Shown: one piece after another, positions 27,160 to 36,393 of the stretch | How positions within the stretch are numbered: position 1 is the stretch's first letter | Layout of the letters: the number at the start of each line of letters is the position of its first letter | DNA from: Rhodococcus sp. WMMA185 | GTDB lineage: Bacteria > Actinomycetota > Actinomycetes > Mycobacteriales > Mycobacteriaceae | Direction: 5' to 3' | Assembly: GCF_001767395.1 (NCBI RefSeq) | Contig: NZ_CP017014.1 | Coordinates: forward strand, 310,001-374,000 | DNA: 64,000 nucleotides | Notes under the pieces: generated by a model | Told to the model about the DNA's origin: nothing | Databases searched by the model: none | Seen by the model: only the letters and a program-made list of their open reading frames with translations | Made by a program: the position numbers and the translations under genes

Positions 27160-28083
27160 ATGGCGGTCGGTCACGGTCATTCGCACGGCGGTAGGGGCGA
27201 TGGCGAGGTAGGTCCGTCCCGGGGTCGAATCCGCCGCATGATCGTGGCGCTGGTCATCGTCCTCATGTTCCTGGTCCTCGAGGCCAGTGTGGGCCTGATA
27301 ATCAACTCCCTCGCCTTGATCGCCGACGCCGGGCACATGCTCACCGATGTCGTCGGAATGTCGATGGGACTGGTCGCGCTCCTGCTGGCACGAAGGGGAC
27401 GTGCCACTGCCGCACGAACCTTCGGGTGGCACCGCGCCGAAGTGCTGACCGCGATGGCAAACGCCGCCTTGCTGCTTGCGGTCGCAGTCTGGGTGTTCTC
27501 CGAAGCGATCTCTCGGATCGGCGATGCACCCGAAATTCCCGGTGTAGCGATGATCCTCACGGCAGCAGCCGGTCTCGCCGCGAACATCGTTGTAATGCTG
27601 ATGTTGCGCGCCGATTCCAAGGAAAGCCTGGCCGTCAGGGGTGCCTATCTCGAGGTACTCGCAGATGCCGTCGGCAGCGTCGGCGTTCTCATCGCCGGTG
27701 GCCTGATCCTCGCGTTCAACTGGACTTACGCAGATATCGTTGTCGGTGTCCTCATCTCGTTGTGGGTGGTGCCGCGCGCAATCAAACTTGCAGCGGCGTC
27801 GCTGCGGATTCTGACTCAGGCCTCACCTGCCAATGTGGACGTGGAGATGGTGGCGGCCGACCTCGCCGCGTTGCCCGGGGTTACCGGAGTCCACGACCTC
27901 CACGTGTGGACCCTGACCACCGGGATGGATGTGGCGACCGTGCACCTGACCTCCGATTCCGACTCCTCCGCGGTACTCGAGGCGGCGAGGACCGTCCTCG
28001 AGACTCACCAGTTGTCCCACGCGACAGTGCAGGTCGAGACGACCGCCAACGGCCGGCAGTGTGCCGACAAGGTCACTTGGTGA
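27160..28083 (+). CDS. Cation diffusion facilitator (CDF) metal exporter, CzcD/ZitB type
   Basis: The 307-residue protein has a His-rich N-terminus (GHGHSHGG), six transmembrane helices and a C-terminal cytosolic domain with HDLHVWTLTTG, which holds metal ligands in this family. The transport site in helix 2 is ADAGHMLTD (HxxxD). In helix 5 the pair reads EVLAD, ExxxD instead of the HxxxD of YiiP and ZitB, so metal preference may differ from plain zinc. ATG 27160 is chosen (GGAGGAAGG upstream); TTG 27154 and GTG 27151 are alternatives. It is preceded by a promoter-operator. Confidence 0.9.
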   Translation: MAVGHGHSHGGRGDGEVGPSRGRIRRMIVALVIVLMFLVLEASVGLIINSLALIADAGHMLTDVVGMSMGLVALLLARRGRATAARTFGWHRAEVLTAMANAALLLAVAVWVFSEAISRIGDAPEIPGVAMILTAAAGLAANIVVMLMLRADSKESLAVRGAYLEVLADAVGSVGVLIAGGLILAFNWTYADIVVGVLISLWVVPRAIKLAAASLRILTQASPANVDVEMVAADLAALPGVTGVHDLHVWTLTTGMDVATVHLTSDSDSSAVLEAARTVLETHQLSHATVQVETTANGRQCADKVTW

Positions 28084-28600
28084 ATCGCCGGACGCCTCTG
28101 CCGGGCCGCCAGAATTCGATGTACATGTGGTTCTCGTCGACGGTGGTCAAGACAACCTCCTCCAGGTCGAGTTCGAAGACGTCGGCTTCGGCTTCGGCAG
28201 GTACCTCGCCCTCGTCCGACCCGTCCGACCCGTCCGACCCGTCCGGCCCGTCCGGGGAGCGATCGGCGATCCAGTGATCGACGATGCGCTTCCTCCGTTC
28301 TCCTACGACTTCCCGTGCCTTCCCGGCGATCTTGGCGTCGCCACCGTCCATGGAATGGTGGCCAGGGTTGCTGTGGAGCGAGAACCGTGGATCCCGTTGT
28401 AGATCCAGCACTTTCCGAGCCCCCGCCATCGATCCGATCAGCAGGCTATCTTCGTAGAACCCCACCTCTGTCCCGCTGACTCGCGGCGAGCCGTCCTTGC
28501 GAAGCGTCGCCAGGACGTGATGCCTGTGGGCTTCGAAGCGCGCCGCGACGGCACGAGCCAGGTCCGGGGCCTCGGTCTCGAATGTCGTCCAGTTGGTCAT
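28073..28600 (-). CDS. Pyridoxamine 5'-phosphate oxidase-family flavin/F420-binding protein
   Basis: The 175-residue split-barrel protein (RHHVLATLRKDGSPRVSGTEVGFYEDSLLIGS, then RFSLHSNPG) binds FMN, F420 or a related cofactor. Between the barrel and a final strand it carries an insert of repeated Asp-Gly-Ser triplets coded by a 9-bp array (GTCCGACCC, 28214-28255, about 4.7 copies on the + strand). The gene overlaps the end of the CDF gene by 11 bp, tail to tail. It diverges from a WYL-domain regulator with an inverted repeat between them, so it is a likely target of that regulator. Confidence 0.8.
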   Translation of the reverse strand: MTNWTTFETEAPDLARAVAARFEAHRHHVLATLRKDGSPRVSGTEVGFYEDSLLIGSMAGARKVLDLQRDPRFSLHSNPGHHSMDGGDAKIAGKAREVVGERRKRIVDHWIADRSPDGPDGSDGSDGSDEGEVPAEAEADVFELDLEEVVLTTVDENHMYIEFWRPGRGVRRFTK

Positions 28601-28621
28601 GTAGATCAGTGTGCGCCAGTA

Positions 28622-28644
28622 TCCCTGACAAGGTGTGTCAGGAA
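28622..28644. promoter_or_regulatory. Operator-like inverted repeat between flavoprotein and WYL regulator
   Basis: CCTGACA-AGGTG-TGTCAGG is a perfect 7-bp-arm repeat (28624-28642), extendable outward with one mismatch, in the 64-bp divergent gap. It sits 20 bases ahead of the regulator start, a likely autoregulatory site. Confidence 0.6.
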
Positions 28645-28664
28645 TTTCCGGCTAGTCTCCGGAT

Positions 28665-29621
28665 ATGCGATCGAGCCGATTGGTTGAGATCATGCTGCGC
28701 CTCGAGGGAAGCCGAGGTGTCACCGCGCAGCGTCTCGCGGACGAACTCGATGTCTCGGTGCGCACCGTGTATCGCGATGTCGCGGCGCTGTCGGCGGCGG
28801 GCGTTCCGATGTGGACCGAGAGTGGACCCGGTGGCGGGGTGCGCCTGCTCGACGGTTGGCAATCGAAGCTCGGCTCGATGACCGGAGCCGAGACGTCGGC
28901 GCTGATGTTGCTCGGGGTGCCCTCGATCGCCGAGGATCTCGGGTTACGCGAAGTCGCCACCGCTGCGCAATCGAAGTTGTTGAGGGCCTTGCCTCTTCCA
29001 CTTCGGATAGACGCGCAGGTGTGGCGTGACCGCCTGTACGTGGATGCGCCGGGGTGGTTCAACCGGCCTCGCGATGTCAGTCGCCTCCCCGACGTCGCCG
29101 CCGCGGTGCTCGAGGGGAGGCGGTTGCGCGTGTCCTACCGCACGGGAAACCGGACGGCGACGCGAACTCTCGACCCGCTCGGCCTGGTCGCGAAGGCAGG
29201 CGTGTGGTATCTCGTCGCCCAGCACCGCCGCCACACGCTGTCGTACCGGGTATCGAGAATCGAGGAGGTCACCGTCCTGGACGAACCCGCGACGCGGCCC
29301 GCCAACTTTGATCTGGCGAGGTGGTGGTCGGATTCTGTCGCCGAGTTCGACAGAGCTTTGCTGCGATTTGATTGCCGGGTGCGCCTGTCTCCGGCGGCGT
29401 GGCGGCATCTCCCGCATGCCATCGGCGTCGAGGCGGCCCGGGTCGAACCCGGACCGCCCGACGACGACGGATGGTTCACCGTCCACCTCCGGCTCGAGGC
29501 GGAAGATGTCGCGCGCGATCAGCTCACCTCGCTCGGATCCGATGTAGAGGTGCTCGAGCCGCAGTCGTTGCGGCGCGCCCTGTGGGGCGTCGGCGCTGCG
29601 ATGATGCGCCGCAACGGCTGA
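28665..29621 (+). CDS. HTH-WYL domain transcriptional regulator
   Basis: The 318-residue regulator has an N-terminal DeoR-like winged helix (LDVSVRTVYRDVAALSAAGVP, residues 25-50), a WYL domain (about 140-225, with GVWYLVAQ at its core) and a WCX-type C-terminal domain. WYL domains sense nucleic acid or nucleotide-like ligands in some members. It diverges from the flavin-binding protein gene with an operator-like repeat between, which suggests local control. The ligand is unknown. Confidence 0.87.
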   Translation: MRSSRLVEIMLRLEGSRGVTAQRLADELDVSVRTVYRDVAALSAAGVPMWTESGPGGGVRLLDGWQSKLGSMTGAETSALMLLGVPSIAEDLGLREVATAAQSKLLRALPLPLRIDAQVWRDRLYVDAPGWFNRPRDVSRLPDVAAAVLEGRRLRVSYRTGNRTATRTLDPLGLVAKAGVWYLVAQHRRHTLSYRVSRIEEVTVLDEPATRPANFDLARWWSDSVAEFDRALLRFDCRVRLSPAAWRHLPHAIGVEAARVEPGPPDDDGWFTVHLRLEAEDVARDQLTSLGSDVEVLEPQSLRRALWGVGAAMMRRNG

Positions 29622-29627
29622 CGAGCA

Positions 29628-29649
29628 CACTGCCGGCGAGGTGGCAGTG
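29628..29649. terminator. Short hairpin between convergent genes
   Basis: CACTGCC-N8-GGCAGTG forms a 7-bp stem in the gap between the WYL regulator and the convergent thioesterase-like gene. There is no T run; this is a weak call. Confidence 0.45.
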
Positions 29650-29652
29650 AAT

Positions 29653-30435
29653 CTAGGACGGGAGGATTCGGCGGAGTTGGCGGGCTTGTCCTGCGAGGCG
29701 ACCCGTCGAGGTCCGGAGTTCGGATTCGTCGACGCAGAGCTCGTCGGTGGCCCACACCGTGCGGTGGCGGAGATGATGCCATTGCTCGTCCAGTGGTGTC
29801 TGGATCTCATCGGCGGGAGGCCGAGATGCGCTCACGGGTGGGAAGTACGCACTGAACTCGACGGTGGGGATGGCGACCGCCCTGTCGAGTGTGGCGAACA
29901 ACCCCGGCGGTAGGGCATCGAGCAACACGGCCGCGCGTTCCTGTGGAGTGAACTCGATCGACGAGAGAAGGCGTATCCACACCTCGAATTCCGGGTCGGC
30001 GCCGCCTGCGAACGGCCGTGCGGCGTTGATCGGGCGGATGTCGAGATATTGGGAGAACGGAACGAAGTCGACCGGGATCTCCAGCGGGGAAAGCTGTTCC
30101 GGGTTCACGTCGTCGATGTCCGACGTGCTGGCGGACCAGGAGCGTGCGTCGCCGCTGGTATCGCGGGTGAGGCGGACAAGTGCACTGGCGGAGTCGGCGA
30201 TCGACGCCCGGACACTCGGCGTTCTCCCACCGTGCTCGAGGTCGGCCCGAACTTCCACCGGACCCGGCTCGACGGGCCTGGTGAGGTGAGCCGTCAGTGC
30301 GACCGGTGTCGCCGTGGTCTCGATCGAGGTCGCGTGCAGCATCGAGGCTACGACGAGCCCACCGTGTAGGCCGCCGAAACCCAGCCAGCTGGAATCGAAC
30401 TCGGAAGGGAAGGCGGTTGTGGTCGAGGGGATCAT
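29653..30435 (-). CDS. Thioesterase-like (TesB / double hot-dog) protein
   Basis: The 260-residue protein resembles the acyl-CoA thioesterase-like double hot-dog fold: an N-terminal FGGLHGGLVVASML helix, PVEVRADLEHGGRTPSVRASI strand pair, and a C-terminal half ending in RTVWATDELCVDES. Its ATG has GGAGG seven bases upstream and overlaps the stop of the MFS gene by 4 bp, so the two are cotranslated. Coupling to an exporter suggests handling of a toxic acyl or CoA compound. A catalytic Asp is not obvious, so activity is uncertain. Confidence 0.7.
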   Translation of the reverse strand: MIPSTTTAFPSEFDSSWLGFGGLHGGLVVASMLHATSIETTATPVALTAHLTRPVEPGPVEVRADLEHGGRTPSVRASIADSASALVRLTRDTSGDARSWSASTSDIDDVNPEQLSPLEIPVDFVPFSQYLDIRPINAARPFAGGADPEFEVWIRLLSSIEFTPQERAAVLLDALPPGLFATLDRAVAIPTVEFSAYFPPVSASRPPADEIQTPLDEQWHHLRHRTVWATDELCVDESELRTSTGRLAGQARQLRRILPS

Positions 30436-31838
30436 CGAGACACCTCCAGGGTGTGAGGGTTGCGGGAGCTCATTCCCAGGGACGTGACGGCCGCACCGAC
30501 TGCCGCGGCGACGATCAGCCACCAGGCGAGGACGAACGCGGAGTGTGTGTCCTCGTAGCCCACGGCGGTGCCGACCACCGCGACGAGCACGCTGACACCG
30601 ATGACGGTGCCGATCTGCCGGTTCATGTTGACGATCGCGCTGCCGGTTGCCGATCGCGCCTTCGGAATGTCCGCCGTGGCGGTCGAGAGGATGGTCGGCA
30701 GCGCGAAGCCGACGCCGGCGCCGGCGATCAACAAGCCGGGGAGGAACTCGGTGACGTAGTACGGTTGCTCACCCACCGAGGCCAAAATGAGCAGCGTGCC
30801 CACCGACCACAACAGGCTTCCCGCAGCGGTGATGGCACCGGCGGAGAAGCGTCGAGCCAAGAGCTGTCCGACGATGGCGAAGAGCGGCACGAGCATCGGC
30901 CCCGGAGCGATCGCGAGTCCGGTCCGCAGTGCCGAGTATCCCCAAACCTCTTGAAGCCAGAGGATATTGGCCAGTAGTCCGGCGGCGAATGCCGCACTGA
31001 ATACCACCGCGGTGACGTTCGACCACGCGAACGTGGGCACCTTCAGCAGCGCAGGTTCGATGAGAGGTGACCGGTGTCGGCTGTTCCTCCACCAGAACAG
31101 GACCAGGGATGCGGCGGCGAGTCCGAAGGCGAGGGTGACCCGGGCATCGCCCCAACCCCACTCCGGCCCCTGGACGAGCCCGAGTGACAGCGCTCCGATA
31201 CCGATGATCAGCACAGCCGCACCGGCGAGGTCGAGTTCGGTGTCGGCGTCGGTGGGTCGGCCGCCGGGCACGGCGCGGATCGTGGCGAGCAGCAGTGTGA
31301 TTCCGATCGGAATGTTGATGAGGAACGCCCACTGCCAGGAGGCCTCGACGAGGATTCCGCCGACGACGGGGCCGAGTGCCGCCGCTGCAGCGCCCGTCGC
31401 CGCCCAGATGCGGACTGCGACGGCGCGCCGGTCCTCGGGGAGAACCTCGATCAACAGTCCCAGGCTCGCCGGAGTCAGGGCGGCCGCACCGACTGCCTGA
31501 AGTACACGGAAGGCGACGAGAAACCAGAGAGACGGACTCAGCGCACAGGCGGCGCTCGCGACCGTGAACAGGGCCAGCCCCAGCGCGAAGCCGCGTCGGC
31601 GCCCGATGCGGTCGGCCCACCGGCCGAGCGGAACCAGCAGTGCCGCATAGACGATCGCGTAGCCGTTGAGGACCCAGCTGAGGTCGCCGAGGGAGTTGCC
31701 CGGATAGCTCGCGGCGATGTCGCCGAGCGCGACGTTGACGATGAACAGGTCGAGGCTCGCCACGAATGGTGCCCCGCAGAGGACAGCGAGAAGGGGGCCT
31801 AGCCGTAGGGGCCGACCCACCTGACTATTGATTGCCAT
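30432..31838 (-). CDS. DHA2-family (14-TM) MFS drug/proton antiporter
   Basis: The 468-residue transporter has about 14 hydrophobic helices, the MFS motif A (GRWADRIGRRRG) after helix 2 and the antiporter motif C region (GAAAAALGPVVGGILVEASW) in helix 5. Family members export drugs, dyes or antibiotics. It diverges from an HxlR regulator 55 bp away, and an inverted repeat lies in that gap. ATG 31838 is used; an in-frame TTG three codons upstream is possible. Confidence 0.9.
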   Translation of the reverse strand: MAINSQVGRPLRLGPLLAVLCGAPFVASLDLFIVNVALGDIAASYPGNSLGDLSWVLNGYAIVYAALLVPLGRWADRIGRRRGFALGLALFTVASAACALSPSLWFLVAFRVLQAVGAAALTPASLGLLIEVLPEDRRAVAVRIWAATGAAAAALGPVVGGILVEASWQWAFLINIPIGITLLLATIRAVPGGRPTDADTELDLAGAAVLIIGIGALSLGLVQGPEWGWGDARVTLAFGLAAASLVLFWWRNSRHRSPLIEPALLKVPTFAWSNVTAVVFSAAFAAGLLANILWLQEVWGYSALRTGLAIAPGPMLVPLFAIVGQLLARRFSAGAITAAGSLLWSVGTLLILASVGEQPYYVTEFLPGLLIAGAGVGFALPTILSTATADIPKARSATGSAIVNMNRQIGTVIGVSVLVAVVGTAVGYEDTHSAFVLAWWLIVAAAVGAAVTSLGMSSRNPHTLEVSR

Positions 31839-31855
31839 AGCCAGCAATCTAAGAG

Positions 31856-31879
31856 CTGACTATGGATATGGCAAGTCAG
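31856..31879. promoter_or_regulatory. Inverted repeat between MFS exporter and HxlR regulator
   Basis: CTGACT-N12-AGTCAG lies 13 bases before the HxlR ATG, and its left half CTGACTAT recurs at 31821-31828 inside the start of the MFS gene. HxlR proteins bind such repeats in divergent promoters, so this is a plausible operator for both genes. Confidence 0.55.
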
Positions 31880-31892
31880 GTAGGCTGACGTC

Positions 31893-32408
31893 ATGAAAGC
31901 GGCACGACTCGACGGCCTCCTTGCTGACCGGGATGCCTGGCGCCCCACCCACTGCTCGATCGCCAAGACGATGGATGTCGTCGGAACACGATCCGCGATC
32001 CTGATCCTGCGGGAGGCCTACTACGGGACCACCCGGTTCGACGACTTCGCGCAGCGAGTAGGCATCACCGAGGCCGTCGCGGCCTCCCGCTTACGGGAGT
32101 TGACCGCCGAGGGCCTGTTCGAGCGGCAGCCGTACAAGGAGCCGGGGCAGCGGACACGGTACGAGTACGTGCTCACCGAGAAGGGTCGCGACCTGCTGCC
32201 CGCGGTGCTGGCACTGATGCAGTGGGGCGACAAGTACCTGCAGGGCGAGCGCGGCGGGCCCATCGCGATGTCGGACGACAGGTCGGGTGAACCCGTACGT
32301 GTGGAGGTACGTAGCCCGGAGCGGGAGGTCCCGCTGTCGGATCTGCGGTTGACCGCCAACTTCACCGAGGAGGAGCTGCGACGGGCGCGCGGTGAGGCGT
32401 CGCGATAG
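31893..32408 (+). CDS. HxlR-family winged-helix regulator
   Basis: The 171-residue protein carries the HxlR winged helix (residues 20-115: CSIAKTMDVVGTRSAILILREAYYGTTRFDDF, the recognition helix region EAVAASRLRELTAEGL, and the wing RTRYEYVLTEKG). The Cys at residue 22 is at the position where redox- or electrophile-sensing HxlR proteins have theirs. It diverges from the MFS exporter operon, which it probably controls. Confidence 0.87.
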   Translation: MKAARLDGLLADRDAWRPTHCSIAKTMDVVGTRSAILILREAYYGTTRFDDFAQRVGITEAVAASRLRELTAEGLFERQPYKEPGQRTRYEYVLTEKGRDLLPAVLALMQWGDKYLQGERGGPIAMSDDRSGEPVRVEVRSPEREVPLSDLRLTANFTEEELRRARGEASR

Positions 32409-32486
32409 TGATAGCGGTATCGTGTCGAAATTCGTTGCGGTGGGATCGAATCGCGGTACAGACCATTGCCTTCGAGAAGGGGTTGG

Positions 32487-33083
32487 ATGAACACTGATCA
32501 CTGGCGAGAGCCGCCCACGTTGAGCGGCGAGTTCGTGTTGTTGCGTCCGACGGTGATGTCAGATGCGGAAGGGCTCGCCAGAGCGCACGACGGCGACACC
32601 TTGCGCTACTTCCCGTTCGGGATCGAATCGCAGCCGGCGAGTCGGGAAACCCTCAGGCATGCGTTGAGTTCGGGGCGTCAGACACTGACGCAAATCGATG
32701 CTCGAACGGGCGAGATCGTCGGGACGACCTCCCTGTACAACATGAGCGAACTGCATCGCCGGGTCACCATCGGCTACACGTGGGTTTCGTCTCGTGTGCG
32801 CGGAACGCCGATAAACCCGGAGGCGAAGCTACTGCTGCTCGACCACGTCTTCGGCACCCTCGATGCCGTCCGTGCCGAGTTCACGGTCGACGACCTGAAC
32901 GTCCGCTCCCGCAGGGCCGTCACGGCGCTGGGGGCGAAAGAGGACGGAGCATTGCGGCGGCATGCGCGCCGGCGCGACGGAACCTGGAGAACGACGATCG
33001 TCTACTCCGTGATCGACGAAGAGTGGCCATCGGTTCGGCCCGGCCTCGTCGAACTGATACGGCGCAAGTCCACACCGCAGTAA
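32487..33083 (+). CDS. GNAT-family N-acetyltransferase (RimJ/RimL-like)
   Basis: The 198-residue GNAT protein begins with LSGEFVLLRPTVMSDAEGLARAH and has the RimJ/L layout: GEIVGTTSLYN beta strands, RRVTIGYTWVSSRVRGTPINPEAK (acetyl-CoA loop region) and the Asn-containing DDLNVRSRRAVTALG helix. It probably acetylates protein N-termini or small amines. ATG 32487 has AGAAGGGG upstream. Substrate unknown. Confidence 0.85.
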   Translation: MNTDHWREPPTLSGEFVLLRPTVMSDAEGLARAHDGDTLRYFPFGIESQPASRETLRHALSSGRQTLTQIDARTGEIVGTTSLYNMSELHRRVTIGYTWVSSRVRGTPINPEAKLLLLDHVFGTLDAVRAEFTVDDLNVRSRRAVTALGAKEDGALRRHARRRDGTWRTTIVYSVIDEEWPSVRPGLVELIRRKSTPQ

Positions 33084-33108
33084 TCGTGGGCGGTGGCCCG
33101 GGCAGAGG

Positions 33109-33897
33109 TCAGAGCCAGAAGCGCATCAGAAGGTTGCCGACCTGTGCGTAGATCTCGGGAACCCCGGACAGTTCGAACAGGCTGTAGATGGCGTCGAAGA
33201 ACACCACGTTGATCGACGGCACGAAGAGTAGCGCCACGAGGAGCAGCAGCCCGTACGCCTTGAACGGCACGAGTGCACGCCGGGTCTGTGGTGAGAGGAA
33301 TGGCTCGAGTGCGCCGTAGCCATCGAGGCCGGGTACCGGGAGCAAGTTGAGCACCGTCGCCATCACTTGCAGGAACGCGAGGAAACTCAGTCCGGCCCAG
33401 AACACACGATGGTCATCCCCGAGCCCGAACAAGCGGATCACGACGAGGAGGATCACGGCGGACACGGCGTTGACTGCGGGCCCGGCCAGGGACACCCTGG
33501 CCTGCACCTTCGGCGAGAACAGCCCCGATCGAACGTAGACCGCCCCACCGGGAAGCCCGATGCCGCCGAGGGCGATGAACAGGATCGGTAGGCCGATCGA
33601 CAGCATTGGGTGGCTGTACTTCAGAGGGTTGAGTGTCAGGTACCCGCGCACCTCGACGTCGGTGTCGCCGTTGCGCCAAGCGGTGTATGCGTGCGCGAAC
33701 TCGTGCAGGCACAGCGTCACCACCCAGCCCGCGACGACAAGAAGAAAGACCCCGACGTGGCCGATTACCGACTGCATCTCCGCACGCCAGGCAAGTACAC
33801 CGCCGGCCACTGCAACAGCGACAACGAGTAGGAAGACTGGGCTGGGGCGCACGCCGGTGGTCCGCGCCTTGGGCTGGTTCAACGGACCAGCAACCAC
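33109..33897 (-). CDS. M50-family intramembrane metalloprotease (site-2 protease type)
   Basis: The 262-residue membrane protein has the zinc-binding HEFAH (HExxH) in the second helix (VTLCLHEFAHAYTAW, near residue 65) and the third-ligand motif NLLPVPGLDGYGA (NxxPxxxLDG, near residue 185), with about six hydrophobic helices and no PDZ domain. It is therefore a minimal S2P-type protease or homologue. It corresponds in position to the M50 protein next to purA in mycobacteria. Its GTG start lies 19 bp inside the preceding gene, indicating coupling. Confidence 0.88.
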   Translation of the reverse strand: MVAGPLNQPKARTTGVRPSPVFLLVVAVAVAGGVLAWRAEMQSVIGHVGVFLLVVAGWVVTLCLHEFAHAYTAWRNGDTDVEVRGYLTLNPLKYSHPMLSIGLPILFIALGGIGLPGGAVYVRSGLFSPKVQARVSLAGPAVNAVSAVILLVVIRLFGLGDDHRVFWAGLSFLAFLQVMATVLNLLPVPGLDGYGALEPFLSPQTRRALVPFKAYGLLLLVALLFVPSINVVFFDAIYSLFELSGVPEIYAQVGNLLMRFWL

Positions 33898-34550
33898 TCT
33901 TGGTCATGCCGATAGAACGTCGACCGCACGAGTTCACGCGGGTGGGGAATTTCGTCTCTTGTCAGGACCGCAGCCGGAGATCCGAGCTGCACGGCACGAC
34001 CCTGGACCCACCGACGTGGCAGCCATCGACTGCGGGGTTCGATCGAGGCCCGCAAACCCGGCATCTGCGGGGTCGGTGTGATATTGATCTTCGGTGTTGT
34101 CCCTGAGAACAGCAGGGTGTCGTCGGCGTAGGCTTCGCCGATCAGTGGGCCCCCACCAGGGCCGGTGAGGGTGGCACACCCGACAAGGGCTACACCGGCG
34201 TCGTCGCGAATGAGTGGCATTCGTTGGGCGTTTCCCTTGAGGGCGGTGCGGGCCCCGCGCGCGCCGACGGATAAATGGTAGGCATCGGTCGCATCCGAGT
34301 GCTTCTCGGCGACGTACGCGAGCTCGATGTGCAGACGTTCGGTGCGCATCAAACGGGTCAAGGTGGCGGCCAGGGCTGCGTCGGTTCCTACCACGATCAG
34401 TCGTGGGTCTGGGACTACCTGCAGTTTTGAGAAGACTTCGTCGAAGTCCTCCTTATCGGGGACGCTGGGTGCCTTGGAGGCGGAGATGGACCCCAGCGGC
34501 AGGGGAAGTGGCGCATCGCCGCATATGAGCACTACGGGGGTCAACACCAC
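33879..34550 (-). CDS. Conserved actinobacterial protein, function unknown
   Basis: The protein of about 223 residues is soluble. It has DPRLIVVGTDAALAATLTRLMRTERL near residue 50, a Rossmann-like strand-turn-helix vaguely like diacylglycerol or NAD kinases, and later GGGPLIGEAYADDTLLFSG. I do not recognise a named family. It is translationally coupled to the M50 protease gene (19-bp overlap), so the two may act together. The start is uncertain within a few codons, as GTG GTG TTG occur in a row after GAGGAG. Confidence 0.7.
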   Translation of the reverse strand: MVLTPVVLICGDAPLPLPLGSISASKAPSVPDKEDFDEVFSKLQVVPDPRLIVVGTDAALAATLTRLMRTERLHIELAYVAEKHSDATDAYHLSVGARGARTALKGNAQRMPLIRDDAGVALVGCATLTGPGGGPLIGEAYADDTLLFSGTTPKINITPTPQMPGLRASIEPRSRWLPRRWVQGRAVQLGSPAAVLTRDEIPHPRELVRSTFYRHDQEWLLVR

Positions 34551-36286
<1,736 letters not shown>

Positions 36287-36287
<1 letters not shown>

Positions 36288-36308
36288 ACCCTGGCCCCGG
36301 AAAGGGTC
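36287..36308 (+). terminator. Hairpin after purA
   Basis: GACCCT-N10-AGGGTC forms a 6-bp GC-rich stem beginning at the last base of the purA stop codon. No U tract follows, so this is a modest terminator candidate. Confidence 0.45.
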
Positions 36309-36351
36309 CAATCGGAAGTATTTGGCCCTTTCTGGCGTGCACCCCTCGAAA

Positions 36352-36374
36352 CTGGCTTTGAATTGAATAGCCAG
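36352..36374. promoter_or_regulatory. Inverted repeat upstream of MocR gene
   Basis: CTGGCT-N11-AGCCAG, with an AT-rich centre, lies 20 bases before the MocR start and could be its operator; MocR regulators often control their own promoter. Confidence 0.4.
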
Positions 36375-36393
36375 GCGGTCGATACTGGACCCC

